A stretch of 64,000 nt of DNA, taken from the NCBI RefSeq assembly GCF_014199625.1, contig NZ_JACHNY010000001.1, positions 124,001-188,000 on the forward strand, written 5' to 3'. The notes beneath the pieces were generated by a model, which made no database searches, was not told the DNA's origin, and saw only the letters and a program-made list of their open reading frames with translations. Below are positions 46,604-55,487 of the stretch, one piece after another (the stretch's first letter is position 1; the number at the start of each line of letters is the position of its first letter). The stretch is from Sphingomonas abaci (lineage in GTDB: Bacteria; Pseudomonadota; Alphaproteobacteria; Sphingomonadales; Sphingomonadaceae). The position numbers were made by a program, and so were the translations under genes.

Positions 46604-47994
46604 TCAGGCTGAACAACGTCCGCAAGGTCTACCACACCCGTTCGGGCGACAATGTCGTGCTCGACGGAGTCGGCTTCGACCTGCATCGCGGCGAGCATCT
46701 GGGCGTGCTGGGTCGTAACGGCGCGGGCAAGTCGACGATGGTCCGCTTGATCAGCGGTGCCGAGCGACCGACCTCGGGCACCGTCGAGCGGCACATGTCG
46801 GTATCTTGGCCGCTGGCCTTTGGCGGGGCGTTCCAGCCGACGCTGTCGGGTATCGACAATATCCGCTTCATCAGCCGGATCTATGCGCAGGATTTTCAGC
46901 GCAACCTCGCCTTCGTAGCCGATTTTTCCGAACTCGGCACCTATCTGCACGAGCCGGTGCGCAGCTATTCCTCGGGCATGCGGGCGCGACTCGCCTTCGC
47001 GATATCGATGATCATCGAATTCGATTGTTTCCTGATCGACGAGATTGGCGCGGTCGGCGATGCGCGCTTCCACGATCGCTGCAATCATGAACTCTTCGGC
47101 AAGCGTGGCGATCGGGCGATGGTGCTTATCTCGCATGACCCGGGTTACCTGCGCGACCATTGTAACCGCTTCGCGCTGCTCCACGGCGGCAAGCTGTCGC
47201 TGTTCGACGATTTCGACATCGCCTATGACCGGTTTCGTGAGGTGATCGGCCTTGCCGCGCCGCCAGCCATCGACCGCGCCGCTGCCCCGGATCGCGCCGC
47301 GCTGGTCGAAGTCGCGCAGCATCGCGCACTCGGTGATGAGCGCTTCCGCATGGCGGTGCGTGAGGGCGACTGGAGCCGCGACGCTGGCGCATGGGCCGTC
47401 GCGGAGGAACGCTATACCGCCGCGCTCGCGCTCCACCCCTATCAGCGTTCCTATTGGGTGCAGCTTGGCCATGTCGCCAAGGAAGGCGGCCATTTCGCGC
47501 GGGCCGAACTCGCCTATCGAACCGCCTGCGCGATGGGTGAGCCTGCCGTCGATGTCGTCGAGCATCTTCGCTTCGTGATCGCGCAGGCCGGTGACGATCC
47601 CGATCGCTGGCCACTCCATCCCTATCGAAAAGGCGATGCGGCCATTCAGGCGCCGGGCCGCCCCGATGTGGAAGCGCTGGCGTGGCTGCTCTGGCACGGC
47701 GTGATGCCCGATGACGCAGAGGCGCTGGTGCTGCTCCGGCGCAATGGCAGTTGCGATGCGCTGGCCGCGGCGATGATCGCCGATCCCCGCTTTGGCATGG
47801 AACAAGACGAGATCGCCGCATCGACGGACCGCTCGCATGGCGAGGCGATCGGCGTTCTCGCCTTCGCTCATCTCCCTCCCGTCGAGGCAGCCGACCTGGT
47901 CGCGCGCATGGCCGACGAGCCGGCCTGGCCCCTGGCGCTGGCTGCCGGCGCCTTTGGCGACTGGCCGCAAACCCAAGAGGCGCTGCACCGATGA
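46600..47994 (+). CDS. Capsule ABC transporter ATPase, KpsT-like, with a C-terminal repeat extension
   Basis: 464 residues from the ATG at 46600. The first 220 are a standard KpsT ATPase: Walker A GRNGAGKST (38-46), signature YSSGMRARLAF, Walker B CFLIDEIGAVGD and the switch His in LISHDPG. KpsT proteins normally stop here at about 220 residues. The extra 240 residues are helical and TPR-like (AEERYTAALALHPYQRSYWVQLGHVAKEGGHFARAELAYRTA), rich in Ala and acidic residues, and continue without a break in frame to the ATGA overlap with the next gene. This makes a true fusion likely rather than a missed boundary. The extension could bind glycosyltransferases or sense the chain. Confidence 0.9.
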   Translation: MIRLNNVRKVYHTRSGDNVVLDGVGFDLHRGEHLGVLGRNGAGKSTMVRLISGAERPTSGTVERHMSVSWPLAFGGAFQPTLSGIDNIRFISRIYAQDFQRNLAFVADFSELGTYLHEPVRSYSSGMRARLAFAISMIIEFDCFLIDEIGAVGDARFHDRCNHELFGKRGDRAMVLISHDPGYLRDHCNRFALLHGGKLSLFDDFDIAYDRFREVIGLAAPPAIDRAAAPDRAALVEVAQHRALGDERFRMAVREGDWSRDAGAWAVAEERYTAALALHPYQRSYWVQLGHVAKEGGHFARAELAYRTACAMGEPAVDVVEHLRFVIAQAGDDPDRWPLHPYRKGDAAIQAPGRPDVEALAWLLWHGVMPDDAEALVLLRRNGSCDALAAAMIADPRFGMEQDEIAASTDRSHGEAIGVLAFAHLPPVEAADLVARMADEPAWPLALAAGAFGDWPQTQEALHR

Positions 47995-49283
47995 AGCATG
48001 TCCTGATCGACGGGTACAATCTGGGGCTGGAGAAGGGAACGGGCGTCGCCACCTATGCCCGCAATCTCAGCCATGAGATCGGGCAACTCGGCCATCGCAC
48101 GTCCGTGCTGTATGGCGATCGCCTTCCCTCGCCGCGCAACCCGCTGCTACGTGAGATCGCCTTCTTCGATGGTGACGACGGTACGCGTCGCCGCCCACTG
48201 CACGACATCGCCGGCATCGTCTCCCCCCGCCCCTCGCTGGCGGAGGAGATACAGGTCAGCGGGCATGTGATCACGCGACAATTCGCCGCGCGCCTGCCCC
48301 ATCATGATGCACTCTACAATGCGCCCAATGTGTTCCGTCGCGCCAATGGCCGCTTCAACACCTGGGGCCTAAGCACCCCGGTTCGCCTGCCGTCCACGCC
48401 GGATCTGGCGCACTGGACCTATCCACTTCCGCTGCACGTCCCCGGCGCGGCGAACCTGTACACGCTGCACGACCTCGTGCCGCTGCGGCTGCCCTACACC
48501 ACGCTCGACAACAAGCGGCGCTATCTCGGGCTGATCCGGCAACTGGTGAAGACCGCGGACCATATCGTCACCGTATCCGAATGTTCGCGCCGCGACATCA
48601 TCGACCTCACCGGCATCGCACCCGATCGCGTCACCAACACCTACCAATCGGTCGACATCCCCGCACGGCTTCGCAACCTTCCCGAGGAGCAGGTCGCCCG
48701 GGAGGTCGAGGGTGCGATCGGCGCGGCGTACAAGGGCTATTTCCTGTTCTGGGGCTCCATCGAGCCCAAGAAAAATGTCGGTCGCATCGTCGAGGCCTAT
48801 CTGGCCAGCGGGCTCACCACCCCGCTCGTCATCGTGGGCGCCCGTGCATGGCGGTCGGAGAACGAGCTGCGCCTGCTGGACGCCTTCACCAACGGCAAGC
48901 CCATGAAGGGCGACGTTCGGCGCGGCCGGATCATCGTCCTGCCCTATGCTCCGTTCAGCCTGCTTGTCAGCCTGATCCGCGGTGCCAGGGCGGCCCTCTT
49001 TCCTTCGCTTTATGAAGGCTTTGGCCTGCCGGTGCTGGAGGCGATGATGCTCGGCACCCCGGTCCTTTGCTCGAACACGTCGTCGCTGCCCGAAGTCGCC
49101 GGTGACGCCGCAATGGCTGTCGACCCCTATGACACGGCGGCGATCGCTGCGGGCCTCCGCGCCCTGGACGCGGATACGGGGCTGCGGGACGACCTGAGCC
49201 GCCATGGGCTGGCGCAGGCCGCGCTCTTTTCCCCTGACCGTTACCGAGCCCGGCTCGCCGCGCTCTATCAAAGGTTCCTGTGA
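47991..49283 (+). CDS. Glycosyltransferase family 4-type (GT-B fold), capsule operon
   Basis: 430 residues from the ATG at 47991 overlapping the ATPase stop. N-terminus KHVLIDGYNLGLEKGTGVATYARNL is the glycine-rich GT4 start; further on YTLHDLVPLRLPYTT, VSECSRRDIIDLTG, LFWGSIEPKKNVGRIVEAYLA and LFPSLYEGFGLPVLEAMMLGTPVLCSNTSSLPEV show the acceptor loop and donor site with the E-x7-E motif. Probably a retaining hexosyltransferase working with the other two transferases of the operon. It ends in a GTGA overlap with the export-channel gene. Confidence 0.9.
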   Translation: MKHVLIDGYNLGLEKGTGVATYARNLSHEIGQLGHRTSVLYGDRLPSPRNPLLREIAFFDGDDGTRRRPLHDIAGIVSPRPSLAEEIQVSGHVITRQFAARLPHHDALYNAPNVFRRANGRFNTWGLSTPVRLPSTPDLAHWTYPLPLHVPGAANLYTLHDLVPLRLPYTTLDNKRRYLGLIRQLVKTADHIVTVSECSRRDIIDLTGIAPDRVTNTYQSVDIPARLRNLPEEQVAREVEGAIGAAYKGYFLFWGSIEPKKNVGRIVEAYLASGLTTPLVIVGARAWRSENELRLLDAFTNGKPMKGDVRRGRIIVLPYAPFSLLVSLIRGARAALFPSLYEGFGLPVLEAMMLGTPVLCSNTSSLPEVAGDAAMAVDPYDTAAIAAGLRALDADTGLRDDLSRHGLAQAALFSPDRYRARLAALYQRFL

Positions 49284-50446
49284 TGCCCGCCCCGTCGCTG
49301 CGGCTTTCCGCCCTCCTGCCCACCGCGCTGCTCGCTGCCTGTTCCACGATGAGTGCATCGGGACCCAGCGTTGGCGCGATCAAGCGCGCTGACCGCGCTC
49401 CCGCCGCCGAACAGGGTATCGTCGTCCTCCCGCTGGATGACGCCGCAGGCCGTCGTACCGCCAGCTATGCCCGTTCGCAGCGCTTCGCCGATATCTTCGG
49501 CATGGCCCCTGCCGCCGGCACCGTGATCGGGACAGGCGACGTGCTCGATATCGCGATCTGGGAAGCGCCGCCTGCGGTCCTGTTCGGTGCCACCGCCCCC
49601 GGCGCCAGCATCGGCAATTCGCTGGCTCAGAGTGCCGGCATACCACAGCAGGTCGTGGGTGAGGACGGCACCGTCACCATCCCCTTTGTCGGAACCGTCA
49701 TGGTTCGTGGCCGTACCCCGCAGGATGTCGGCCGCATGATTGTTGCCCGGCTTGCCGGCCGCGCCCATAGCCCGCAAGCGATCGTTCGCCTTGCGCAGAA
49801 CGACAGCCGGGCAATGACCGTGATGGGAGAGGTCGGCGCAACTCGCCGCTTGCCGCTGACCCCGCGCGGCGAACGACTGCTCGACGTCCTCGCGGCAGCT
49901 GGCGGATCACGCCAGCCGGTTGCCAAGACCACCATCCAGCTCACGCGCGGTTCTCGTACCGCCGCCATGCCGCTCGACGCCATCGTGCGCGACCCCGCAC
50001 AGAACGTCACGGTCCAAGCCGGCGATATCGTCACCGCGATCTTCCAACCCTATAGTTTCATCGCACTGGGTGCGGTCGGGCAGAATGCCGAGGTCCCGTT
50101 CGAGGGCGGCGGCATCTCTCTCGCCCAGGCTCTTGGCCGGGTGGGCGGCCTGCGCGACGACCGTGCTAATGTTCGTGGCGTCTTCGTCTTCCGCCTCGAA
50201 CATCCCGAGGCGCTGCCGCAGGACATTGTCGCCACGGCTCGCCGCACCGCCGATGGACTGGTCCCGGTTGTCTACCGCATTGACCTGGGCCAGGGGGCTT
50301 CGTTGTTCGCCGCGCAGGATTTTGCGATCCGCGACAAGGATGTGCTCTACGTCTCGAACGCGCCGATCGCGGATCTTCAAAAGTTCCTCAGCATCGTCTC
50401 CAGCGCCGCCTTCTCGGTCACCGGCATCAACAACGCTTTGCCATGA
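49280..50446 (+). CDS. Outer-membrane polysaccharide export protein, KpsD/Wza-type (OPX)
   Basis: 388 residues; the start is a GTG at 49280 or the next ATG at 49283. Lipoprotein signal with lipobox LLAAC. A Poly_export domain (GTGDVLDIAIWEAP, EDGTVTIPFVGTVMVRGRTPQDV) is followed by SLBB-type repeats (MTVMGEVGATRRLPLTPRGERLLDVLAAAGG, FIALGAVGQNAEVPFEGGGISLAQALGRVGGL). This family forms the periplasm-spanning outer-membrane channel for capsule. It pairs with the KpsE/M/T-like proteins of the operon. A C-terminal hydrophobic stretch near 365-380 may cross the outer membrane. Confidence 0.92.
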   Translation: MMPAPSLRLSALLPTALLAACSTMSASGPSVGAIKRADRAPAAEQGIVVLPLDDAAGRRTASYARSQRFADIFGMAPAAGTVIGTGDVLDIAIWEAPPAVLFGATAPGASIGNSLAQSAGIPQQVVGEDGTVTIPFVGTVMVRGRTPQDVGRMIVARLAGRAHSPQAIVRLAQNDSRAMTVMGEVGATRRLPLTPRGERLLDVLAAAGGSRQPVAKTTIQLTRGSRTAAMPLDAIVRDPAQNVTVQAGDIVTAIFQPYSFIALGAVGQNAEVPFEGGGISLAQALGRVGGLRDDRANVRGVFVFRLEHPEALPQDIVATARRTADGLVPVVYRIDLGQGASLFAAQDFAIRDKDVLYVSNAPIADLQKFLSIVSSAAFSVTGINNALP

Positions 50447-51597
50447 ACGCCCGAGGCCCCTCCACGCCTACGATCTGCATCGACTGCCGTTATATCGGAC
50501 CACGCCCTAGCGGGATCGCTGAGGTGGTGCGGCGGCTGATCGACCATCTGCCTGCCTTGGCACCGGACCTGCGATTCCTGCTGCTGCGTCATCCCGCGCA
50601 TGATGGGCCATTGAGCGATGCCACCAACGTTATCGAGCAGGTGGTGCGACAGGCCGCCAACGGACCGGCGACACTGTGGTGGCTGCCCGAAGTCGCCGAT
50701 CTCTCGCGCGTGGATCTGTTTCACGCGACCTTCAACATCATGCCCGCCGGGCTGACGATGCCTTGCGTCGTGACCATCCACGACATCATGCGCCTGACCA
50801 AGCCGTCATGGTGTCGCACCGGCATGCGCGGCGTGGTGGAGCGCCATTTTTACGGTCACGGCTTGCGGCGCGCGATCCACCACGCCGATGCGATCGCCGC
50901 GATCAGCGCTGCGACGGCGGCGGAGATCGCGCGCTTCCATCCGCCAGCAGCGTCGCGGACGAGCGTCACTGCTTCCGGCGTGTCGTCGCACTTCCGCCCC
51001 CTGCCCCCAGATTCCGCTATTCTGTCCGAACTGGGCCTTACCCCTGGCCAGCCCTTCGTTCTGACGATCGGACAGGATGCGCCGTACAAAAATCATGAAG
51101 GCGCGCTCCGTGGGTTCGCGGCGGCCTTCCCCGGCGACGCCCCGATCGAACTGGTGTTCGTGCAACGCCAAGGTGCGGGCCGGGCAAAGCTGATCATGCT
51201 GGCAAAAGCACTGGGCGTGGCGGATCGGATCCGCTTTCTTCCAACCGTGAACGACGCGCAATTGATAACGCTCTACGGCGCAGCGCGCGTCCTGCTCCAT
51301 CCATCGCTCGGCGAGGGGTTCGGCAATCCCATAGTGGAGGCGATGGCTTGCGGTTGCCCGGTCGTCACCAGCAACACCTCGTCCATGCCAGAAGTGGCCG
51401 AGGGCGCAGCCCTCCTCGTCGATCCATATGATATCGCGTCGATCGCCAGTGGATTGCTGGCTGTCGTCCAATCGCCCACGCGGGCGGCGGCAATGCGCCG
51501 GGCGGGCCTGATCCGCGCAGCCGAGCTCGATTGGCGTGATTTTGCGGCAGCCAATCTCGCCATATACCGCCGATTGCTCGCAAATCGGTCACTCTGA
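50443..51597 (+). CDS. Glycosyltransferase family 4-type (GT-B fold), capsule operon
   Basis: 384 residues, ATGA overlap with the export-channel gene. ICIDCRYIGPRPSGIAEVVRRL opens the acceptor domain, VVTIHDIMRLTKPSWC follows, then the donor domain with LTIGQDAPYKNHEGALRGFA and LLHPSLGEGFGNPIVEAMACGCPVVTSNTSSMPEVAEGAALLVDP. The E-x7-E pair is intact. Third transferase of the operon, so a repeat unit of at least three sugars, or one transferase per linkage, is possible. Confidence 0.9.
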   Translation: MNARGPSTPTICIDCRYIGPRPSGIAEVVRRLIDHLPALAPDLRFLLLRHPAHDGPLSDATNVIEQVVRQAANGPATLWWLPEVADLSRVDLFHATFNIMPAGLTMPCVVTIHDIMRLTKPSWCRTGMRGVVERHFYGHGLRRAIHHADAIAAISAATAAEIARFHPPAASRTSVTASGVSSHFRPLPPDSAILSELGLTPGQPFVLTIGQDAPYKNHEGALRGFAAAFPGDAPIELVFVQRQGAGRAKLIMLAKALGVADRIRFLPTVNDAQLITLYGAARVLLHPSLGEGFGNPIVEAMACGCPVVTSNTSSMPEVAEGAALLVDPYDIASIASGLLAVVQSPTRAAAMRRAGLIRAAELDWRDFAAANLAIYRRLLANRSL

Positions 51598-51633
51598 CCA
51601 AGGTTCCCGCTGCTTCGCTCCGTCAATGCAGCG

Positions 51634-52752
51634 ATGCACATAGCGGGAACGATTACCTTGTCTCACATCTTCCTGGTCTTCGAGAACGCAGCAACGGTCG
51701 AATGCAATGTCGCAGGACTCCCCGCCGGTGCACGCGCCGTCCACGCGCTGACGCGTGATGACGGCATCAGCGGCTGCACTCTGGTCGCGGACCAGGGATG
51801 GACGGCAAGTGGCGAACTGATCCTGGAATGCGAACGACTGGCACCCGGTTTGCCGGTCGTCTTCGCGCAGACGCCACCCGCTGGTGACGCGATGGCGGTG
51901 TGCGGCGAGGCATTTGTGGCTGCCCTCGCTCGGCATCATGGCTCAGCCTCGCGCGACGACCTGCTGTTTGCGCTGATGGATGCCCGCCGCCGGCGGACAG
52001 CGCCACAGAATGCCCTGCGTCGTGCAAGTCGCGATATCCTCGCCGCTACCGGAAAGCGCGGCGACGGGATCGTCTCGCGTTATGTCAATCGACCGATCTC
52101 GCGCGCGATCAGCGGCCAGTTGTTGAAAGTTCATGGGGTTGAACCGTCTCATGCCAGCATCGGCACCGCCCTTCTCGGGCTCTGCATGGCGCTGGCGCTG
52201 GTGCTGGGCAGAGATGCCGGCCTGATCGCAGGAGCATTGCTGTTCCAGGCGGCGTCGATATTCGACGGAGTTGATGGTGAGATGGCACGAGCGACCTTTC
52301 GCACGTCGCGAACCGGTGCCGCGCTGGATAGCGCGATCGATGCCGCAACCAATCTCGGCTTCGTGTTGGGAGTGACTGTCAACGTCGCGCTGGCAGGCGA
52401 TAGGCTGGCGGCTTCAGCCGGGGGGATCGCGCTGGTGGCGCTGGCTGCAGGCCTCGCCCTGATTGGTCGCCGCGCCCGCGCGACACGCCAGCCCCTGAAC
52501 TTCGACGTGGTGAAAGGTCATCTTCGACAGAGAAGCCACACCATGGTCATGGATTGCCTGATCCACCTCACCATGCGCGACTTCTATGCTCTCGCCTGCG
52601 CTCTTCTCATCCTGGCGGGCTTCACGCACTTTGTCTTGCTGGCTTTTGCGACAGTCGCGATCGGCTGGTTCGGCGTGACGGCGTTTGTGCTCGCTCGGAC
52701 TTCGCAGAAGTTCAGCGTGGCGAGCAAGCCCGTCACACCCCCACTGACGTGA
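51634..52752 (+). CDS. CDP-alcohol phosphatidyltransferase with a degenerate N-terminal nucleotidyltransferase-like region
   Basis: Up to 372 residues; the ATG at 51634 has no ribosome site and a TTG at 51658 (preceded by GGGAACG) may be the true start. The catalytic CDP-alcohol motif DGVDGEMARATFRTSRTGAALDSAID begins at D211 and keeps all required acidic residues. About six membrane segments surround it. The N-terminal 130 residues (HIFLVFENAATVECN and onward) look like a decayed nucleotidyltransferase, as in bifunctional inositol-phosphate cytidylyltransferase/phosphatidyltransferase enzymes. In this operon it could make a lipid or polyol-phosphate group for the capsule. It lies 36 bases after the last glycosyltransferase. 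Confidence 0.82.
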   Translation: MHIAGTITLSHIFLVFENAATVECNVAGLPAGARAVHALTRDDGISGCTLVADQGWTASGELILECERLAPGLPVVFAQTPPAGDAMAVCGEAFVAALARHHGSASRDDLLFALMDARRRRTAPQNALRRASRDILAATGKRGDGIVSRYVNRPISRAISGQLLKVHGVEPSHASIGTALLGLCMALALVLGRDAGLIAGALLFQAASIFDGVDGEMARATFRTSRTGAALDSAIDAATNLGFVLGVTVNVALAGDRLAASAGGIALVALAAGLALIGRRARATRQPLNFDVVKGHLRQRSHTMVMDCLIHLTMRDFYALACALLILAGFTHFVLLAFATVAIGWFGVTAFVLARTSQKFSVASKPVTPPLT

Positions 52753-53076
52753 CCCCCGTTTCTTCAGCCACCTGGATCTAGAGACCGGCCATCGATGAGC
52801 CCCACTGCGCTTCGTCGCTGCGTGGGCGCGCAAGCGCCTGAGCTTGGCTGGGCGTTACGGGCTTGGCGGGCACGGTCACGACGGTCACACCGCATGGGAC
52901 TCGACGAGCTACGTTCGGGGGCAGTCGGCTCCCTGTGGAGAGGACCCAGAATCCGACATTCGTGAGCTCTCTCCGCGTTTCCGACATCTGCCATTCGTGC
53001 AGTTCATTTAGCTGGCGGATCGGGGCCATCCGGCGTCTGTACGAACGGCTGAGCGGGTGCGAAGCGGACGACCTGT
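52753..53076. other. Gap between capsule operon and PilZ gene, no supported gene
   Basis: 324 bases between convergent genes. Open frames on both strands (for example 52764-52994 minus) lack ribosome sites and known motifs. The near-repeats CCGACATTCGTG and CCGACATCTGCCATTCGTG around 52955-53000 may be leftover from a mobile element. Confidence 0.3.
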
Positions 53077-53412
53077 TTAGATCTGACCGTTTTCAACCTG
53101 AAGAGCGTGGATTTGCGGCAAGGCGATCAACCGGTTGAAGCGCAGACCGAATTTAGACCCATCCTTCCACACAACGACGCCATGCCGGTCCAGCCCGGCG
53201 ACGCATATCCGTATCATGGATCCGACCAGCACGCTGGTCGGCGTATGGACCATAGCACCAGTGACGGACACATTCAGGATATGGCTACGACTTCTCACGC
53301 CGTTGACGAGCAGATCGGCGGATTTGAAAACTTTGATCCGCTTCGAGCGACGGTGATCCTGCCCATCACTTCGCACGCGGACCGATAGTTTCATCTCGCT
53401 AGGAACATTCAC
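53077..53412 (-). CDS. PilZ-domain c-di-GMP-binding protein
   Basis: 111 residues, a single PilZ domain. Both ligand motifs are intact: RxxxR in DHRRSKRIK (about residues 20-26) and NxSxxG in LNVSVTGAM (about 47-53). The domain ends with HGVVVWKDGSKFGLRF, typical of the last strands. The ATG overlaps the stop of the alanine-rich FecR-domain gene (ATGA), so the two proteins are co-translated. It probably acts as the c-di-GMP effector of the divergent cluster that includes a CHASE2-EAL phosphodiesterase. Confidence 0.9.
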   Translation of the reverse strand: MNVPSEMKLSVRVRSDGQDHRRSKRIKVFKSADLLVNGVRSRSHILNVSVTGAMVHTPTSVLVGSMIRICVAGLDRHGVVVWKDGSKFGLRFNRLIALPQIHALQVENGQI

Positions 53413-55487
53413 GTGGATTTGCCGAGCTTTTTCAGAGCTTCGAGAAGCGCGTTTGCGGCATCGTTCGCAGTGCCGCCCGCTTTCGCAGCAGCATCTTCCA
53501 AAGCCTTCGCTGCCGCTGCGGCGGCGTCATCGGCCGCCTTCTGCGCTGCCTTCGCAGCCTGATCCGCAATCGCAGCAGCGTCTGCGGCCGCTTTCGCGGC
53601 ATTCTTTTCGGCATCTCTGGCCGCCATTTCGGCTTCCTTGACCGCCTTGTCAGCACTTGCTTTAGCAGCCTCATCCGCCGCCTTCTGGGCGTCTCTCGCC
53701 GCCTTCTCCGCAGCCGCATCGGATGCCGCCTTGGCGGCCTCCTTCGCCATCTTGTCCGCAACCGCTGCAGCTGCATCCTCCTGGGCCTTTGCCGCCTCCT
53801 TCGCGGCCTTCTCTGCCTCGCGCGCGGCCTGGTCGGCCTGTTTCGCTGCATCCCGCGCGGCCCTGTCCGCTGCGACCTTCGCTGCCTGTTCGGCTTGCTT
53901 CGACGCTTCCGCGGCTTGTGCAGCAGCGGCTTGGCTCGCCTCCTTTGCGGCCCGATCAGCACTTGCGCGTTGCGCATCCGCGGCTACCTTGGCCGCCGCA
54001 GCCGCTGCGGCAGCCGCGTCGCGGGCTGACTGCTCTGCGACCAGCCGGGCAGCGCTATTGGCGGAATCAGCCGCTGCAGCGTCGGCTGCGGCCTTTGCGG
54101 CCTGAGCCGCCTGAGCCGCCTGGGCCTGTGTTGCAGCCTTCAACGCCTGTTGCTGCGCTTCGCCTGCCTGTGCAGCAGCCAGCGCCGCCGCAGCCTGTTG
54201 GGCGTTTGACGCCGCTTGCGCCGCGGCAGCCGAGGCGGCCTGTGCAGCGGAAGCAGCTGCGTTGTCGGCCACTGCCTTGGCTGCCGCCTCGGCGAGCTTG
54301 GCGGCTGCTGCGGCCGTGGCTTGCGCCTGGGCCTGTGCGGTATCCCGAGCGGCCCGTTCGCTATCGGCCTTGGCGACGTCCGCTGCGGCTGCGGCAGCTG
54401 CCTTGGCGGTGGCCTCCGCCAGGGCCGCCGCGGCTGCCCTGGCGGCGTCACTACGCTCCTGATCGAGCTTCGCGGCAGCAGCTTGGGCGGCGGATTGCTC
54501 GGCCGCAGCCGCGACCGCTTGCGCTGCTCGTTCTGCTGCGGCCTTCGCTTGCGCCGCACTTTCCGCATCCGCCGCAACTTGACGCGCTGCTTCTGCTGCT
54601 TGCTGGTCCGTTGCAGCGGCGACGTTGATGGCAGCCACGACCTCCACTGCCTTGACAGCCGAGGATGACGCCTCTGTCGCAACCTTGGTTGCGTCTGCCA
54701 CTTCCGCCAGGTCCGCTTCCTTGCCGAGGCTTCCCTCGACAAGCCCCCCTGTCATGCCCGAGAGCGAGACTGGCCGCTCGTACACGACGTCAGCGATGAC
54801 CGCCGCCTCTGGTTGCTCCATCGGACGGGACGGCGCAGCCTGGCTTGGCTCGGTGGTCGCTGCTGCGGCGACCGGGGCGGCCTTGCCTGACGCTTCGGCA
54901 TCGGGCGCTGCCGGCGAGTCGATGATCTTGGTCTTGCCGCCGCTTTCGACCTGCATCCGGAACTGATTGCCGGATGAGATGAGGGCAACCGCGCCCGGTC
55001 TGATCAGGTCATGGGCCCCCCCATCGAGCGTCGCGACATCTACTGCCCCTTCCAGAACCTGCAACGAGGCGCCCTGCTCGCTGACGCCGACCGAAAAGGT
55101 GGTGCCCTTGACCACTGCCGCCAGATACGGCGTCTTCACCTCGAAATGGGGCGTCATCTTCTTCTTGATCATGAAGACGACGTTGCCGAAATCCTCGAAG
55201 ACCCTCGTGAAACCGGTCGCTTCTTCCTCGGCACGCGGCAAGCGCACCTGCGAGGCAGGCGCCACCATCATATATTCGGTGCCACGGACCAGAACCGCGC
55301 GCCCACCCTTGCCCGTGGTCACGGTGTCGCCCGGCGCGATCGCTCCACCGCGCTGCGCCACCGACGTCAGCCCGCCTCTCGACACCTGCACCTGACCCGA
55401 TGTTTCGCTGATCGTCCAGCCACGTGGACCCGCAATGGCCATGGACGAGCAGGTGGCGGCCAGCATCGCCAACAGGTGCTTACGCAT
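53409..55487 (-). CDS. Secreted FecR-domain protein with a very long alanine-rich helical region
   Basis: 692 residues. Signal peptide (MRKHLLAMLAATCSSMAIAG), then a FecR-type domain (about 30-170: GRAVLVRGTEYMMVAPASQVRLP, HFEVKTPYLAAVVKGTTFSVGV, LQVLEGAVDV). A Pro/Ala linker leads into about 420 residues made mostly of Ala with Lys, Asp, Glu, Gln and Arg, ending GTANDAANALLEALKKLGKST. The tail has TolA-like, probably coiled-coil, character and could span the periplasm. There is no sigma-binding region, so this is not an anti-sigma factor. It lies divergent to a TpsB-like transporter and CHASE2-EAL gene, a combination in which FecR-domain proteins are sometimes found. It may be the substrate or partner of the transporter (inference). 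Confidence 0.85.
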   Translation of the reverse strand: MRKHLLAMLAATCSSMAIAGPRGWTISETSGQVQVSRGGLTSVAQRGGAIAPGDTVTTGKGGRAVLVRGTEYMMVAPASQVRLPRAEEEATGFTRVFEDFGNVVFMIKKKMTPHFEVKTPYLAAVVKGTTFSVGVSEQGASLQVLEGAVDVATLDGGAHDLIRPGAVALISSGNQFRMQVESGGKTKIIDSPAAPDAEASGKAAPVAAAATTEPSQAAPSRPMEQPEAAVIADVVYERPVSLSGMTGGLVEGSLGKEADLAEVADATKVATEASSSAVKAVEVVAAINVAAATDQQAAEAARQVAADAESAAQAKAAAERAAQAVAAAAEQSAAQAAAAKLDQERSDAARAAAAALAEATAKAAAAAAADVAKADSERAARDTAQAQAQATAAAAAKLAEAAAKAVADNAAASAAQAASAAAAQAASNAQQAAAALAAAQAGEAQQQALKAATQAQAAQAAQAAKAAADAAAADSANSAARLVAEQSARDAAAAAAAAAKVAADAQRASADRAAKEASQAAAAQAAEASKQAEQAAKVAADRAARDAAKQADQAAREAEKAAKEAAKAQEDAAAAVADKMAKEAAKAASDAAAEKAARDAQKAADEAAKASADKAVKEAEMAARDAEKNAAKAAADAAAIADQAAKAAQKAADDAAAAAAKALEDAAAKAGGTANDAANALLEALKKLGKST

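Noticed and set aside
52764..53029. Overlapping short frames between the capsule operon and the PilZ gene
   Set aside because: Arg-rich translations without start signals; not supported as genes.
53409..54700. Repetitive GC-rich DNA considered as a tandem repeat array
   Set aside because: The repetition comes from alanine codons in a single long reading frame; no exact repeat unit is kept at the DNA level.
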